This document shows positions 1 through 11,946 of a stretch of DNA of 64,000 nucleotides, piece after piece. The translations under genes were made by a program, and so were the position numbers. The DNA comes from Isoetes taiwanensis (taxonomy: Eukaryota > Streptophyta > Lycopodiopsida > Isoetales > Isoetaceae). The stretch lies in NCBI GenBank assembly GCA_021234155.1, contig JAJEKV010000051.1, positions 9,072,105-9,136,104 on the forward strand, given 5' to 3'. Position 1 is the first letter of the stretch, and each line of letters opens with the position of its first letter. The notes beneath the pieces are model-generated. The model was not told the DNA's origin. It searched no databases and saw only the letters and a list, made by a program, of their open reading frames with translations.

Positions 1-745
1 GATTCCTTGGCTTAGGAATTCGAGAAGAGGAAAAAATACTTTTCCTTTTCCCATGTGGCCTCTTCTTCACTCATGAACTTGTACTTGGTGCTATTTGTAC
101 TATGTCCTCCATGTTATCGTCGATTCCCTTGTCTACAAGACTTTTTTAGGTTCTAGGAAAAGTTCCCGTTCAATGGTATATTGCAAGAGAACTGCTCCGT
201 TAGGGACGTACGGTTAAGAAACTAATATAAAAGGCTTTATATACTCTTAAGTGTAGAGGAAGCTCGAGCTTATAAGCTAATTTTCCCAGTTCTCTGATTA
301 CCTTAAATAGTCTTGCCCAATGCAGTGCCAACATCTTTGGTATCCCAAATCAGAGTTTTCAATTTTTGAGTGCAATTTTAAGCCACACCATAATTTTACT
401 TAAAATTCCCATTTGTCCAATGTCTATCCACGTAGATCTTCTTCCTTGCTTGCGCTTCAAGTATGCATTCTTGTACTTCCTCAATGCTTGCCTCTATGTC
501 TTGAAGCATATCTTATGCCACTTAGGCTTTAAAAATTGGATCATATCACATTGCATGGTCAAAGGCTGGTAGTCATATGTTAGTATAAAGTGATATAGCA
601 AGTGCTTAAGCACTGTTGTAAGCAAATTCGGCCGAATACAAATACGCCTCCAAATGTTCTTTGTTACCCCATAGATACATCCTCAACATGTCCTCTACAA
701 CTCTACTCAATCTTTAGGTTTGGCCATCCATCTTAGCGTGATATG
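1..745 (-). mobile_element. Ty3/gypsy integrase remnant
   Basis: Read on the minus strand, about 745 to 640 gives a broken integrase core end (a YHAKMDGQT segment like the family YHPQTDGQTE, then VVEDMLRMYLWGN). About 450 to 380 gives an EAQARKKIYVDRH-like segment, and about 290 to 190 gives the C-terminal chromodomain-proximal pattern (LGKLAYKLELPLHLRVYKAF). Many stop codons and small indels interrupt it, so it is a dead fragment of an LTR retrotransposon polymerase. No LTR belonging to it can be identified; the LTR piece that follows at 769 looks like a separate insertion. Confidence 0.75.
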
Positions 746-768
746 CCATGCTCGTCTAGAGTTTTTGT

Positions 769-1300
769 GATGGGCCTGACCAGTTAGCCTCTTGGTAACT
801 GGAGATCCCATCAATATCAACCGTATGGTCTATTTAAGTCTAGGAACTTGGGAAATTACTCATGCATGCCTAGGTAAAGAATTTAATCTTTGTGTATACA
901 CTCCAAGGTCTCAAATATATCATTACTCCATAACCAATAATATCCTCACACAACAGTTTACCAACTTAATAATTATAGCGTCAAGCCAAAATTTAATAGT
1001 AATAGTCAAGTTTACTTAATCAACAATCCCCACTCTGCTCTCACGTTCCTGAAGCTTAGCTACACTCCTGGGTATCTCGCGCCTCTGCTTACACCATCAA
1101 CCACGGGGTTAGTCACACAGACTAAGTGGGGATCGAGGTTCTAGGACATGTCTAAGCATCAACACATAATGCATCAATCCAATAACAATACTTAGCCTTA
1201 TCGTAGCCTCGCCCTGAAATTCAAATTATTCGACCAACAAGCATATCCACCATGTACAATTAATCCATGAATATCTACTATATAACACAACCATTGCAAC
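769..1300 (+). mobile_element. Truncated LTR, same family as the 16.8-kb solo LTR
   Basis: This stretch matches the first ~500 bp of the solo LTR at 16800-18335. Shared blocks include the opening GGCCTGACCAGTTA-like segment, a TAGGTAAAGAATTTAATCTTT block and a well conserved ACCATCAACCACGGGGTTAG block. The 5' end is slightly changed (TGATGGGCC instead of TGTGACGGGCC), and similarity fades near 1300, so the 3' two thirds are missing. No ORF of interest lies in it. Confidence 0.75.
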
Positions 1301-1734
1301 TCAATCCAACATCCAAGAGGATTGGAATGGGGCGCTCATGATGGCGTTTAGGGTTTCAGCCCTGCTCTTTTGCTCATAACTCGGGATTCCGGTGTCAGAT
1401 TCAGGTGTTCTTGGGCTCCTTGGAAAGCTTATCGAAGGAACGTTTCGTCGATGTATGATTTGTATGATGTTTCCTCTGTTTTGGTCGAAGGAATCCGCCT
1501 GACAGTCCCGGCCCTCTTTTGGCGGTGCTAGGGTTTGGCTGCAGTTTTTGTTTGGCCATAACTTCTGCATCTGGTGGCAGTTTTGGGCGTGTTTGGGCTT
1601 GTTGGAAAGCTCTTTGAGCACTCCATCCAGTGGTACTTAACCTTTTCAGAGATTGGCCTGTTGGGAAAGACGGTTCAGCTCTGAAACTTCGGCCCCCTCT
1701 CTTGGTGGAGATGACAAGATCCAGTCGCAGCCCG

Positions 1735-1886
1735 CCAAAATGCCCCTAGGTATGCGGGTCCATATGAGATTTTGGAATGCATTGGAAAGGTGGCTTATAA
1801 GTTGGAATTACCTTCGCACTTGAGAGTACATAACATCTTCCACGTGAGTAACTTGAGGAAGTATGGTTTTTATCCTTTCTGTTGCT
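1735..1886 (+). mobile_element. Ty3/gypsy integrase C-terminal fragment
   Basis: The plus strand reads RYAGPYEILECIGKVAYKLE followed by LPSHLRVHNIFHVSNLRKYG. This is the conserved end of plant Ty3 integrases (family pattern: FAGPYEILERIGKVAYRLELP, then VHNVFHVSxL). It runs out into unrelated sequence after about 1886. It lies on the opposite strand to the integrase remnant at 1-745 and so comes from a different insertion. The 1320-1735 interval before it has no coding signal I recognise. Confidence 0.75.
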
Positions 1887-2055
1887 GAGCACCCCTGTGA
1901 ATGTGAAACCAGTTAACTGGTGTTCTAATCTGTACCGCTTGTAAATCGCCGGCAGACAAGTCTTGAATTGCATGATTAGAATTGGCGGTGTTGTAACCGG
2001 GCGCTCTGGAGTGTTTCCCCAATTACAGCAGGTTAAATATGATTGCAGCAACAGA

Positions 2056-2432
2056 TCACGAAATCGGATTTAAAGAGATTGTTGACGGATTTGGAAGAGC
2101 AGACATGGTATCATATCAACGTGATTACACTGCGCAAACTCACTGTAAGAAAAACATGATGGGGCATGGCATTTAGGGTTTGAATAAGCTTGCTTTTGTC
2201 TTGCAAATCTGTATAAAGATGTGGTTTTATGCTGTGTAGAGCAAGGCAGATGCTTTTGAATTTGCTGATACGTTACTGGAGAAATGGTACCCCACTATCG
2301 AAGAGGGAAACAAGAAGGGCGTTGTTTTGCTTATCACTACCCAAAAGGAAGGTGCTGTAACTGGAGGCCCTGCTTTCACCAAAGCAGTGGGAGATAGTAT
2401 ACTAGAAGCAGTCACTACAGAAAATCTTCCAG
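2056..2432 (+). pseudogene. TLP18.3-like (TPM domain) gene fragment
   Basis: Two exons of a gene like the plant thylakoid-lumen protein TLP18.3 (At1g54780 family, TPM domain, linked to photosystem II repair). Exon one (about 2056-2144) reads ITKSDLKRLLTDLEEQTWYH then INVITLRKLT. It is followed by a GT-AG intron (2145-2239) and exon two (2240-2432), which reads SKADAFEFADTLLEKWYPTI then EEGNKKGVVLLITTQKEGAV. A GT donor follows at 2433, but no further exon of the family is found. The N-terminal transit region and the C-terminal membrane anchor are missing, so this is a captured or broken piece with its introns retained, not a processed copy. Confidence 0.8.
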
Positions 2433-2435
2433 GTA

Positions 2436-2690
2436 CTTCTCTAACTATAATCTTCTAAGTCTTATGCATCACACATGCTGGTTACACAGTGTCCTATGTC
2501 GGATACCAGACTGTTTATTGCAATCTCTATGTATTTTTCTAATAATAATCTTCTAAGTTTTGTGCATCACGCATTCTGGTTATATAGTGTCGCATGTCAC
2601 ATACCAGAATGTTTATTGGGATCTCCATGTCTTTTTCTAACTATAATCTTCTAAGTTTTGTGCATCACACATTCTGGCTACATAGTGTGT
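2436..2690. repeat. Tandem repeat, about 2.5 units of ~103 bp
   Basis: Three successive blocks begin with AACTATAATCTTCTAAGT or a close variant (2442, 2542, 2640). Each continues with a TGCATCACACATTCTGG-like segment and ends near CTCTATGTATTTTTCT. The third copy is cut short. The array directly follows the last TLP18.3 exon, within what would be its next intron. Confidence 0.75.
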
Positions 2691-3002
2691 GGTGCTGTAC
2701 TCGGCCCATTCTTCCAGAATACTTCATCAGAGGTTAAAGTTGGCTCTGCAGAATCTACTAACTTTACTTCAAAGAGTTATATTGCATAAGCTGCCGAGAT
2801 CTCTAGATACTATGATAATTTTCCTTCAGAATGGAGCTGATCCATTGCTCTCTTACTTTAAGCTACTGAAGAGAGTGCATTGTGGAAGGCTTCATATTGA
2901 GGCCTCAGAAAGCTTTATACTTACTCTTACTTTAAGTTGCACAGGACATATCTTCGGTCTGTCCTTTGAGACAAGATAAAAGCAGTCTATTTTTTTTTTT
3001 AA

Positions 3003-3890
3003 ATCCCTGGAATTGTTCCAGTAGGGATGCTCCCCTGATATAAAGAAATTATCCTCTTGAACGATCTTATAGATTGTGCAAGGCCTGGTGAAGAAATTGT
3101 AAGCTAATAATTGGTTTGGGAATAAGTTCACAATTCAGATATTGTTTGCTGACCTAACGTAATAATATGCAGTAAGTTATTGGGAACTATACAAACAATT
3201 TTGACTTAGCCCTCAATACCAAAAACGGGTTTCCTGTATTTGCAACTGTCATGGAAGCAAACTATATTTCTAAGAAACAAGATTTGTTTTCATCTAAACT
3301 AACTGAGGAAGATAAGGCAGAAATTGAGAAGCTTTCAAAGGATCCTCGGATAGGGGAACGGGTAAAATGTCCTTTTCAATGTGTTTGCGGCCTTCTGCTA
3401 AGAGACAGAGTGAGTGTAACTTCTAACACATTTTATTCAGATCATCAAATCCATTGCACCTTCGATATATGGCCATGAGGACATCAAGACTGCACTTGCA
3501 TTAGCAATGTTTGGAGGTCAAGAGAAAAATGTGCAAGGGAAGCAATGGCTTCGAGGAGATATTAATCTTCTTGTGTTGGGAGATGCTGGAACAGTAAAGT
3601 CTTGGTTTTTGAAGTTTTTGAAGTACGAGACTTGGAATTTTTAGATATTGATTTTGTTCTTTGTTGGGGGAACTAACATTTCTGCAGGTATGCTGAGAAA
3701 ACTGCTCAGAGGGCTGTATATACAACTGGTAAAGGTGCGTCAGCTGTTGGCTTAACATCAGCAGCAGTCCACAACACGTGAATGGACTTTAGAAGGCGGG
3801 GCATTAGTATTGGCTGACAGAGGAACTTGCCTTATTGACGAATTTGACAAAATGAATGACCAAACAGATAGCCTTCTTTGGAGTCATGGA
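3003..3890 (+). pseudogene. MCM2 replication-helicase gene fragment
   Basis: Fragment of the gene for MCM2, a subunit of the MCM2-7 replicative helicase. In order: an exon reading PGIVPVGMLP, a stop, then YKEIILLNDLIDCARPGEEI (to about 3100, GT donor); an exon reading NYTNNFDLALNTKNGFPVFA then TVMEANYISKKQDLF (about 3185-3361); an exon reading [20 protein letters not shown] then FGGQEKNV (about 3440-3595); and an exon after 3688 reading AEKTAQRAVYTTGKGASAVG and, after a frameshift, [20 protein letters not shown]. Introns are retained. The Walker A segment is changed (GDAGT instead of GDPGT). The in-frame stop, the frameshift near 3775 and the loss of both ends make this non-functional. Confidence 0.88.
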
Positions 3891-4324
3891 TGCATGTGCT
3901 TGTATATGGGCACTAGGGATGCATAGGCTTGTTGATGAACAAATCATTGGAAGTAAATTTACTGTTTTGCACTTCCAAATAATGTGCATGTTGGTTTGTA
4001 TGCTATCTCCATGAGCACAACTTGTCACTTGTGCACTACTAAGATGTCACTACTAGTCATTTGTTTCGTACCATCTAACAACTAGTATTGTCTAGGCAAA
4101 AAAAGTGTTTAGATGGAAGAGGAGAAATAATAGTGAAAAGAAGGTGAGGGCATGAACCAAGTTGAGATCTTTCTACCAAAAGCCTAGGTTAGCATAATAG
4201 TTTTTTTTTATGGTGTGACTGGCCAAGACCATATAATTATTTGCTGAAACATCTACTTTAATGCTCTTGAAGGGCAAGGGCATAAACATACTTTCTCTAC
4301 TAAATCCATTAGATGCAATGCTGT

Positions 4325-4980
4325 GGTTTAGATAGGACAGAAGTTATGCAGGAGCTCTTGCTATGAGATACTACGAAAGCATGCAGCAGAAGGCATTCAG
4401 CCAGACAAATTCATATTCTCTAATATGCATGTGGCAGTATAGGTTCTATATTTCAGAGCAGATGCGTTCATGAACAAATCATCATGGATGAGATCCAATA
4501 CGACATTGTTTTGGGAAATGGACTTTTAGACATGTATTCAAAATGTGGGAGCTTGGAAGAAGCATGGAGGGTTTTTGAGGGAATGCCAAACCGAAATCTA
4601 GTTACCTGGGGTATGATGATTGCAGGATATGCCCAACAAGATGAAGGTGTTATTGCCCTTGAATGTTATGAATGTAGCATGAAGAAATACAGCCGAATAA
4701 ACAAAATTTTAGAACTAAATAAGAGTGGTTTACATTGTTTTAGCAAATACTCTTGTAGATATGTATGCTAGATGTGGAAATCTAGAAAGGCTAGTCGAAT
4801 CTTTGCCACAATGTTGAATCGAGATATATCATCATGGGGTGCAATGATTGCAAGATATGCCCAAATTGGTGACATCAGAGAGACACAGAGGGTTGCCCAC
4901 ATAGACATGCAACATAGTGGCATCAGATCATATCATATAGCCTTCAATGACATTCTTACTGGTTTTAAACTATGACTTAA
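4325..4980 (+). pseudogene. PPR (PLS-type) protein fragment
   Basis: Degenerate pentatricopeptide-repeat coding sequence. 4484-4690 reads GNGLLDMYSKCGSLEEAWRV then FEGMPNRNLVTWGMMIAGYA, the classical plant PLS-type pattern of organelle RNA-editing and processing factors. After a break, 4772-4970 gives a second repeat (ASRIFATMLNRDISSWGAMI then ARYAQIG). About 4340-4480 carries an upstream repeat (ALAMRYYESMQ) with stops. Frames change several times and no DYW/E domain or start is present. It is the third gene fragment in a row on the plus strand after TLP18.3 and MCM2. Confidence 0.8.
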
Positions 4981-5281
4981 GCCACATCACCCTCTGGCCA
5001 TGGAGGGCAACCCTCCGTGCGCAGCACCTTGTTTTCTTTGGCATGATATGCATTGTGTTACGTACTTGGTATGTACTTCTTCATACCTGGCTAACAATAG
5101 CTTCTCCTTATACCCGCATATGTTCGGTCGAATCCCGGATGTCCTGTTGCAGGTACATTATGTAGCTCATAAAGGATTTGACCATTTTTCTCCTTCACAT
5201 TGGGTATGCACAACTTGCATTTGTAGTAAAGGTGTCCTTCCTTTAGCTTATATCCTTTCACCGGTGCTTTTGTGGTTGTGA

Positions 5282-6090
5282 CGTTCTAAGGGTGTCCTAG
5301 ATTCCTTTGATGAATAGTTTCTATAAACAGTTTTTACATAAAATCACTTTTACAAATTGATGTTACTAAGTGGGTTAATGTGTTGATTAACCATTACTAG
5401 TTACATAGAGTGGTTCTTATTTACAGTTTATCGTTCTAATTTCTTAGCACTATTCATTATGATAGTTTATTCAATTGATTTTGTACTAGTGTTTTTGCTA
5501 TGTTAGATATATGGTACAGTGAAGTTGTGTACATCTTTCCATCTGAACCAATGTGATTCCATATAATAAAAAGTTTATCAAAAACATAAGAAAAAAAATA
5601 CTAATGCTTTTCCCCTTAAGATACTAAAGATTTTGCCTTTTTAATCTATTTTATAATGCGACAAATCTATAGTGTACTTTGGCCAATGCAATTGATATTG
5701 GAATATAACAGCTTAAGACACAAGCCAACTATCAAGAGTTTCTCCATCAATTAGTAACAATCTCTCCATGAAACTATTACTCGTTTCTTATGTGTAATTT
5801 GTATAAGAAATATTCATTGAACCATCCTATCCTATTAATCTTTTAAATTAAAAAAGATATACAAGTCTATCAAGCAAATTGATGCAAGTTTTTACATTAA
5901 AACCTCAACTATCTATATCAAATTGATAAATGTTCATTGATCCATCTTGTTAATGTTTTAAAGTAAAAGGGATATGCAAGTCTATCAAGCATCTTGATGC
6001 AAGTTTTTATAATAAAACATCAAGTAATTACATTAAAATCAAATCAAAATCGCATATCCATTTTGATTGGCTTTTGCAAAAGGTTAAGAT
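5282..6090. other. AT-rich intergenic stretch
   Basis: No coding or RNA gene seen. A segment at about 5865-5945 (GCAAGTTTTTACATTAAAAC-like, then CATTGATCCATCTTGTTAAT) repeats imperfectly the preceding ~70-90 bp, a weak local duplication. Confidence 0.5.
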
Positions 6091-6099
6091 CCAGGGGGG

Positions 6100-9000
6100 A
6101 TCCACATGTCTTGTCTGAGGCAAGATGCAGATTTTTCAGCCACTAAAAACTGTTGAAAACACTCAAGGTTCTTCTATCGAAGCCCCTCCCACTCCTGATA
6201 AGGCTCCTGCTCCGACTCCACCCCCGCTCTGCCCCCTCCAGCTCCACGCCCTGCTCCAACTGTCTCATCTGCCACTGCCAATGCTCCGCATGCTGCTTCC
6301 ACTGCTACTGCCTCTCGCTCCACTGCTACAATTGAATTCGTATTTGCACTTGCTACCAGCAAATAGGAATTGTGTCTTCGCATAGTCTCCTGCAATTGTC
6401 GGGGTTTTTCCATGGCAGAAGGGAGATAGTCTTAACTTTGTTGCTATGGATATGGATATCATCTTTCTCATGGGGACATGAGAGCATGCAGGGCATAGGC
6501 TGCTGGGCTACCAATATTATTCAATCTTCAATAGTTGCACAGGAAAGTGGGGACATGGGGGGTTGCCTACTATTATCGGACAGCCTTGGCGTAGTCAATC
6601 TCCCTGCAAAGACAGATGGACACACTACCTTTGGATGCGGGTGTAGAACTGCAATGGCCACCCTCTCTTCCTGGAGGCCTGCTATTTCCCACACGTGGAA
6701 AGCAACTTCTATCACACCCCTTTGGATGTGGATAGGTTGGATCCTTATGTTGATCTATACAATGACATATAGCCGCACAAACAGTTGGATAGTATCATGC
6801 TCCTCCGAGACGTCAACGCGTGCATAGGGGTTGGAACAACCCATAATATTTGACCCCTTAGCTGAAGACGTGTTGCAGATGCACCCTCAAGAAGGGGCTT
6901 GGCCACAGGCATCAGATGACAATCGAGTCACGCGCTATGCGAACAGCTGCTTTTGCTCTGCGGTATCTTTGACTTGGTAATTCGCAACGGATTGGCAAAG
7001 TTTCCCTCCTCCCACAAGTACACTTGCAGGCAGGAGAACCAAGGGAGTGGATCCAATGTGGTGGACTATGTGTTGGTGGCCGAGCAGGACATGCATACGG
7101 AGAAATACCTTCGGGTGTGTACATGCAGTAGGAATGAAGAGGTCGACTCAGACCACCTGCCACTTCACCTGAAGCTGGCCTGACAGACCATTCGAAACCC
7201 TTGTGTGGCAGTTGTTCGCATCTCTCAGCTGTAATTGGATTATAAATATGTAGATGCTTATACTCAGATGCTCACAGATGATCTGGCAGAAGTGCAGCAG
7301 TATCCCATACTAGCAACAGATGGCCCAATTGATTAATGTGTTCGGGATGGCTGCTTAAAGGTGCTTTGGGGGAAGCGCTCGCCAGAACTCAAGGACCACA
7401 ATCTTCCTGCGTAACTAGTAGTTTGATGCTGAGTGCAAGGAGCTCAAACATTGGCTCCGCCATATCACAGATCCTGCTCTACGCTCGCCTGCGACCAGAC
7501 AGTACCACGCTTTTCTCAAGGCTAAGAAAGCCAGGTACATTACAGGACATCAAAGGGAGCTGTTCTACCTCCTGGACCGTCATCCTAGGACCTTCTGGTG
7601 AAGAATGCTTAGAAAGCCAGTACAACCTGTAGGGAACATTATACCCCCGAGTAGTAATACTTGTCCGAGCAGCAATACCCCCACAGGAAGGATCGATGCT
7701 GGAAATCACAGAGGCAGATATTGACCAGGGCTTACAGTGTCTAGCCAATGGAAAAGCAACATATTTGGATAGTATGCAGGCAGAGTTGCTCAAGTAAGCA
7801 GGGCCATCCATTGTACTAGTCCTAATTGTTTTGTTCAACAGGGCATTACAAGAAAGCTTCCCCCTGCAATGGACCACTAGCAGAGTTGTTCCCATATGCA
7901 AAACAGGTGATCCCCATTGCCCAGCAATTATCAGACAATCATGATCAGTTCGGCATTTGCAAAACTGTTGGCCGGGGTCTAGAGTGGCAGTTGACAGACT
8001 GGGCAGAGACAACAGAAGTACGGGCCCGCAGTAGGGGGGACTCAGGCCCCGGCGGTCAAGCATGATCACATCTTCACGCTGTGGACTTTGGTTGAAGATA
8101 GCCGGAACCGTCGCGAGGACCAGTATTGTTGCTTCGTTAACTTTGCCAAGGATTTTGATACTGTGCCTCAGAAGAATGTGTGCGCAAGATTGCAATAGCT
8201 GGGGGTCCCTGTGCAGTTGTAAAATGCGGTTTACAGGCTATATGAGACATGCGTTAACCAATCACAACTGGCGAGCCAACCATTTGACAATAGTATCAAG
8301 GTCTGCCAAGGATGTTCCCTCTCTCCAACACTGTTTCTGGTCAAGACTAACATGGTCCTCATATCATTCTCACATTAGTAAAGTCCCCCCTCCTTCAGCT
8401 CCCAGGTGCAGAATGTGAAAATGACACTCACTTACAAGTATTTGGGTGTGGAATTTCCTTCTACAAATGTAATCGGACACTTTCATCCGGTTAAGAGCAA
8501 ACGATGGGTTGGAAGGCATTGTACGCTGAACAACTGCCACAGGGCGGAGCCGTATGATTGGGCCCATCAGTCACACTTGTTTAAAATCTTCTTGGAGCCT
8601 GTCCTTCTATATGGGATTGAAGTCTGGGATCCAGTATTTTCCCTTACTACGTGGAATGACCTGGAGCAAGTACAGAAAGCCTTCATGGCACGGGCACTGG
8701 GAGTGAAGCCCATGTCCCATATCAAATCCTGTTGCAAGAAATGGGTTTCTTGCCTTTTCATAGGGCATCCATTGATCGCCACATCGTTTACTCTAAGAAG
8801 ATAGTCAATATGGACGATGGTCGCCTCCCCCCAATGCTGCCAGGGGAAGAGCCATTGAAAATGAGTGTCACACTCTGCAGAGTTGTCCAGCATATGAACA
8901 AATTTGGACACCTTACACTGAGTTGGTCAGGCCCAACCAGCCGCTGCATGTATTGAACACGGCTTTGATATGGATGTTGGGATCATACCTTCAAGAGGTC

Positions 9001-9225
9001 ATAGATATATGGGCTCCGGCCTTAGATACACACCTGACATATATATATGTTCCATGATGCATTTTGTATACTTGTACAATCTGTATTACTGCCACAATTT
9101 TCCCCTCGAAAACCCTTCGGGGCGGGGTTTTTAATTTGAACAGTAATAAGTTTGTTGCACTCCTTTAGTGGGTCCCATGTCCAATTGGTCTTCGTTAACA
9201 ATAAATCAAATCAATTCAATTCTTA
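6100..9225 (+). mobile_element. Degenerate LINE (non-LTR retrotransposon), plus copy
   Basis: The remains follow LINE order. About 6940-7183 is the end of an apurinic-type endonuclease (VVDYVLVAEQD, then EEVDSDHLPL). About 8120-8350 holds reverse-transcriptase blocks (CFVNFAKDFDTVPQ, like the family VDFxKAFDTV; then KVCQGCSLSPTLF). About 8420-8760 is the conserved region after the RT (KYLGVEF, FLEPVLLYGIEVWDP, TTWNDLEQVQKAFMARALGV). The YADD block is deleted. The 3' UTR has a stem-loop (CCCCTCGAA/TTCGGGG, 9103-9122) and an A/T-rich tail with a short TCAAATCAAT repeat. Frameshifts and stops are everywhere. The minus-strand element at 44.0-46.9 kb is the same family. Confidence 0.85.
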
Positions 9226-11900
9226 AAACATATCAATATATATCAAATCCAAGATATGGAAGCAGAAGAGTTTATAAGATTTTAAGGATCTTGTGCATTA
9301 CTACAACGGAAGTTTAGAACACTTCCTAAAATTTGCTTGAAGCTTAAACTTCAAAATTCAGTTTTTTTCTTAAGAGTGCCAAGAAGATTTGATGTCAAGA
9401 TCTAATCATGCAATCCCGCAAGTATAGAAGGATGCTTGCTGTTGTTCCTATCTTATTCGTCATGGCTATGTTGTGGACAACTAGTAGTTCTATCCTGCTA
9501 ATGCAAGCAAACCCATTATAGCACTAATCCAAATTTGTATAGCTGTTCATGTTCTGCAGAAGCAGACTTATTTGCAGTATGGGCTTTCCAAAGATAGATT
9601 TCTGGCTAATCTTGTTATAGGCGTAGATGCAAAAAGCTCGCATGTTATTGAGCAATGCCAAACTGGACTGGAATATCATATCATAGAAGATGGTAATTCA
9701 AAGTTATGCTAATCATAGCAAAATGGTATCTTATTGTTCAATCTCAAAACATTTTAGGATATCCTCGAAACCACACCATGATCAATCCAAAGCTGTATGT
9801 GGATTAATATTACCATTGTGCCAAAGTTAACTAGAGGCACACCCTCTAAGTACCGTCGGACTTGACTCTAGTCCTCGGATCTTTGAATATTCACCTTGTC
9901 AGAGTAACCTAGGCATTTACTTAAACGATGATGCAAAGAAAGTCCTAATATAGCTATTCCTTTGCATGCAATAATCGCTAGAGTAACCTAGACATTCACT
10001 TAAACAATGAGGCACAGAAAGACCTAATATAACTATTCCTTTGTATACAATAATTGATTAAGACATGGTTGAATTAGACAAACTAGTAATGTTTAACCTT
10101 CCAACTATAGAAAGACTATAAAACAATATACCACAAAATAGAATGTCATGCTCATATATGATCAAGCAATATTGCAACCATTCAATAATTCATGCCAATA
10201 ATGTTTCTAGTGCCTCGACCATACATTGGGACGATAAGTAGAGATGATGATGATGCATGATGGTGGAGAAGGCATGCTTCAACGCGCGATCTAGTGGTCA
10301 CCCCTACCACCATGGCTCAAAACCCATTGTGACTAGTTAGGCATTATGATTTCAAACGTTGGAACCCTCTATACAATGAGTCGACAGAAAGGAATATTCA
10401 TAGCATTTTTGACTCATTTTCCATTATAGAGAAAATCATAAAGAGAAATGTTCGCGGCGGTCGCGATAAATTCCTTGTAAGGTCTAACTCATATAGCCCT
10501 TAGAATGCCTAACATATTTCTAATAACCAACCTTAACTATGCAAAATGTAAAGTAAATTGGAATGCCTATATATATTTCTAGAAATGTAAATTAAATTAT
10601 TAAAGGCTGAAATCGGGTGATCGTCATTATTGGACATCGCAGCCTTGAAGCATAAATTCAGATCAGATGATTACTCAGAAAGGGGCTTGATCTTGCCGAA
10701 AAGCCTAAGTAAAGACCGATTGCCGATTCCAATGGGATTTAGCCTAAGAGGTAAGTCGCGGGATATTTTGCCTTTACCTTTTTCAGAAAGGTCTAATTCA
10801 TTTGAACATATCTAGTAGTAAAGACTTCGCTTTCCTGAAGCCAATCTACTGCTTATCAAAAACTATTGCCATAGTGATATTCCTGAAATTGTGATGTGAA
10901 TAGATCCTTGTTGTGAAGACAAGATAAAGAATACTTGTCAGATTTGAGCCCGTTGGGTGGATGAGCATCCTAAAAGTTGGAGTTGAATCTATCGCCTATT
11001 CCTTTGTTTATAGTTCTCGAATTACATGTTGAGTTTATTTCTTGAAACATATCAATGATCAGACTAACAGACGATGACCGGATAAACAGGTAAAACACAT
11101 AGAAAGCTCGATTATTACAAGATCAAAATCAAGGAAAGCCCCAAAACCAATGGTAAAAAACAAAGCCAACCTAAATCTTAAAATGCGCTGAAGCATTTCT
11201 CCTAAAAACTAACCACCTTGAAAGAAAGCTACATGCACGAAACAGTCATCCAAACATGGCTCGACCCATCCCAGCCGTCCAAAAAGACTACACGTATACC
11301 CCCTCTCCACCAAAGCACACAGAGATATCTCAACCGCTATCGCCCTTCACATAGAATATTCCCCGAATATGCCTCACGTAGACCCGGAGACGGTTCCGCC
11401 GCAGAATGCTTTCCGGAGGGCATTTTACGCGAACCTAAACCAGATTTTTAGGTTTGCGAATTCCGGGCCTATAGCTTCGGTACCGAGGCTAGTGCTGTGT
11501 GTTTTCTGAGGCTTCTCGTTTTCTGCGTTCGTTTTTTTGGGCCTCGTTTGGTTTGATTAGCACAACCATCACTTGGGCGATGGCTATGGCTCTGCACTCA
11601 TCAATCTGCCGAGGAGCCGATCCATCGGCTGCTCGGTTTCTCGCATTGCTTCTGATATAAACCTTTTCTGCAGTTTTTTCCAGATTTTTTCCGTTCTTAC
11701 AAAGGGGCATCGAGTTTTACTTCTTCATCTTCCATACCCGACGAAACAAGATCTTTGGACGAGTTTTAGGTGTCTGAAAGGTCTTAACACGTTGAATCTT
11801 TAGCGATTTGGAGCAGTTTCTGGTCTCATTTTTCGACTTCTTTAGCAAAGAATCATATGATCATTTTTGCAATGCACTGAATGAAGTTAAGGAGTGCGGT
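9226..11900. other. Gene-poor region with a 79-bp duplication
   Basis: No gene recognised. Positions 9901-9979 and 9980-10058 are an imperfect tandem duplication of 79 bp (both begin AGAGTAACCTAG). About 11.5-11.94 kb is probably the promoter and 5' UTR of the YTH gene. No TATA box can be assigned with confidence. Confidence 0.5.
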
Positions 11901-11946
11901 GTAGTTTTATCTACGCTATTGTTTTTCAAAGATTGGGCACTTAACC

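Noticed and set aside
3003-3890. A working MCM2 gene
   Set aside because: It covers only part of the protein, has a stop, a frameshift and an altered Walker A motif.
10630-10815. 61-codon frame
   Set aside because: Isolated, no homology recognised and no supporting splice or codon signal.
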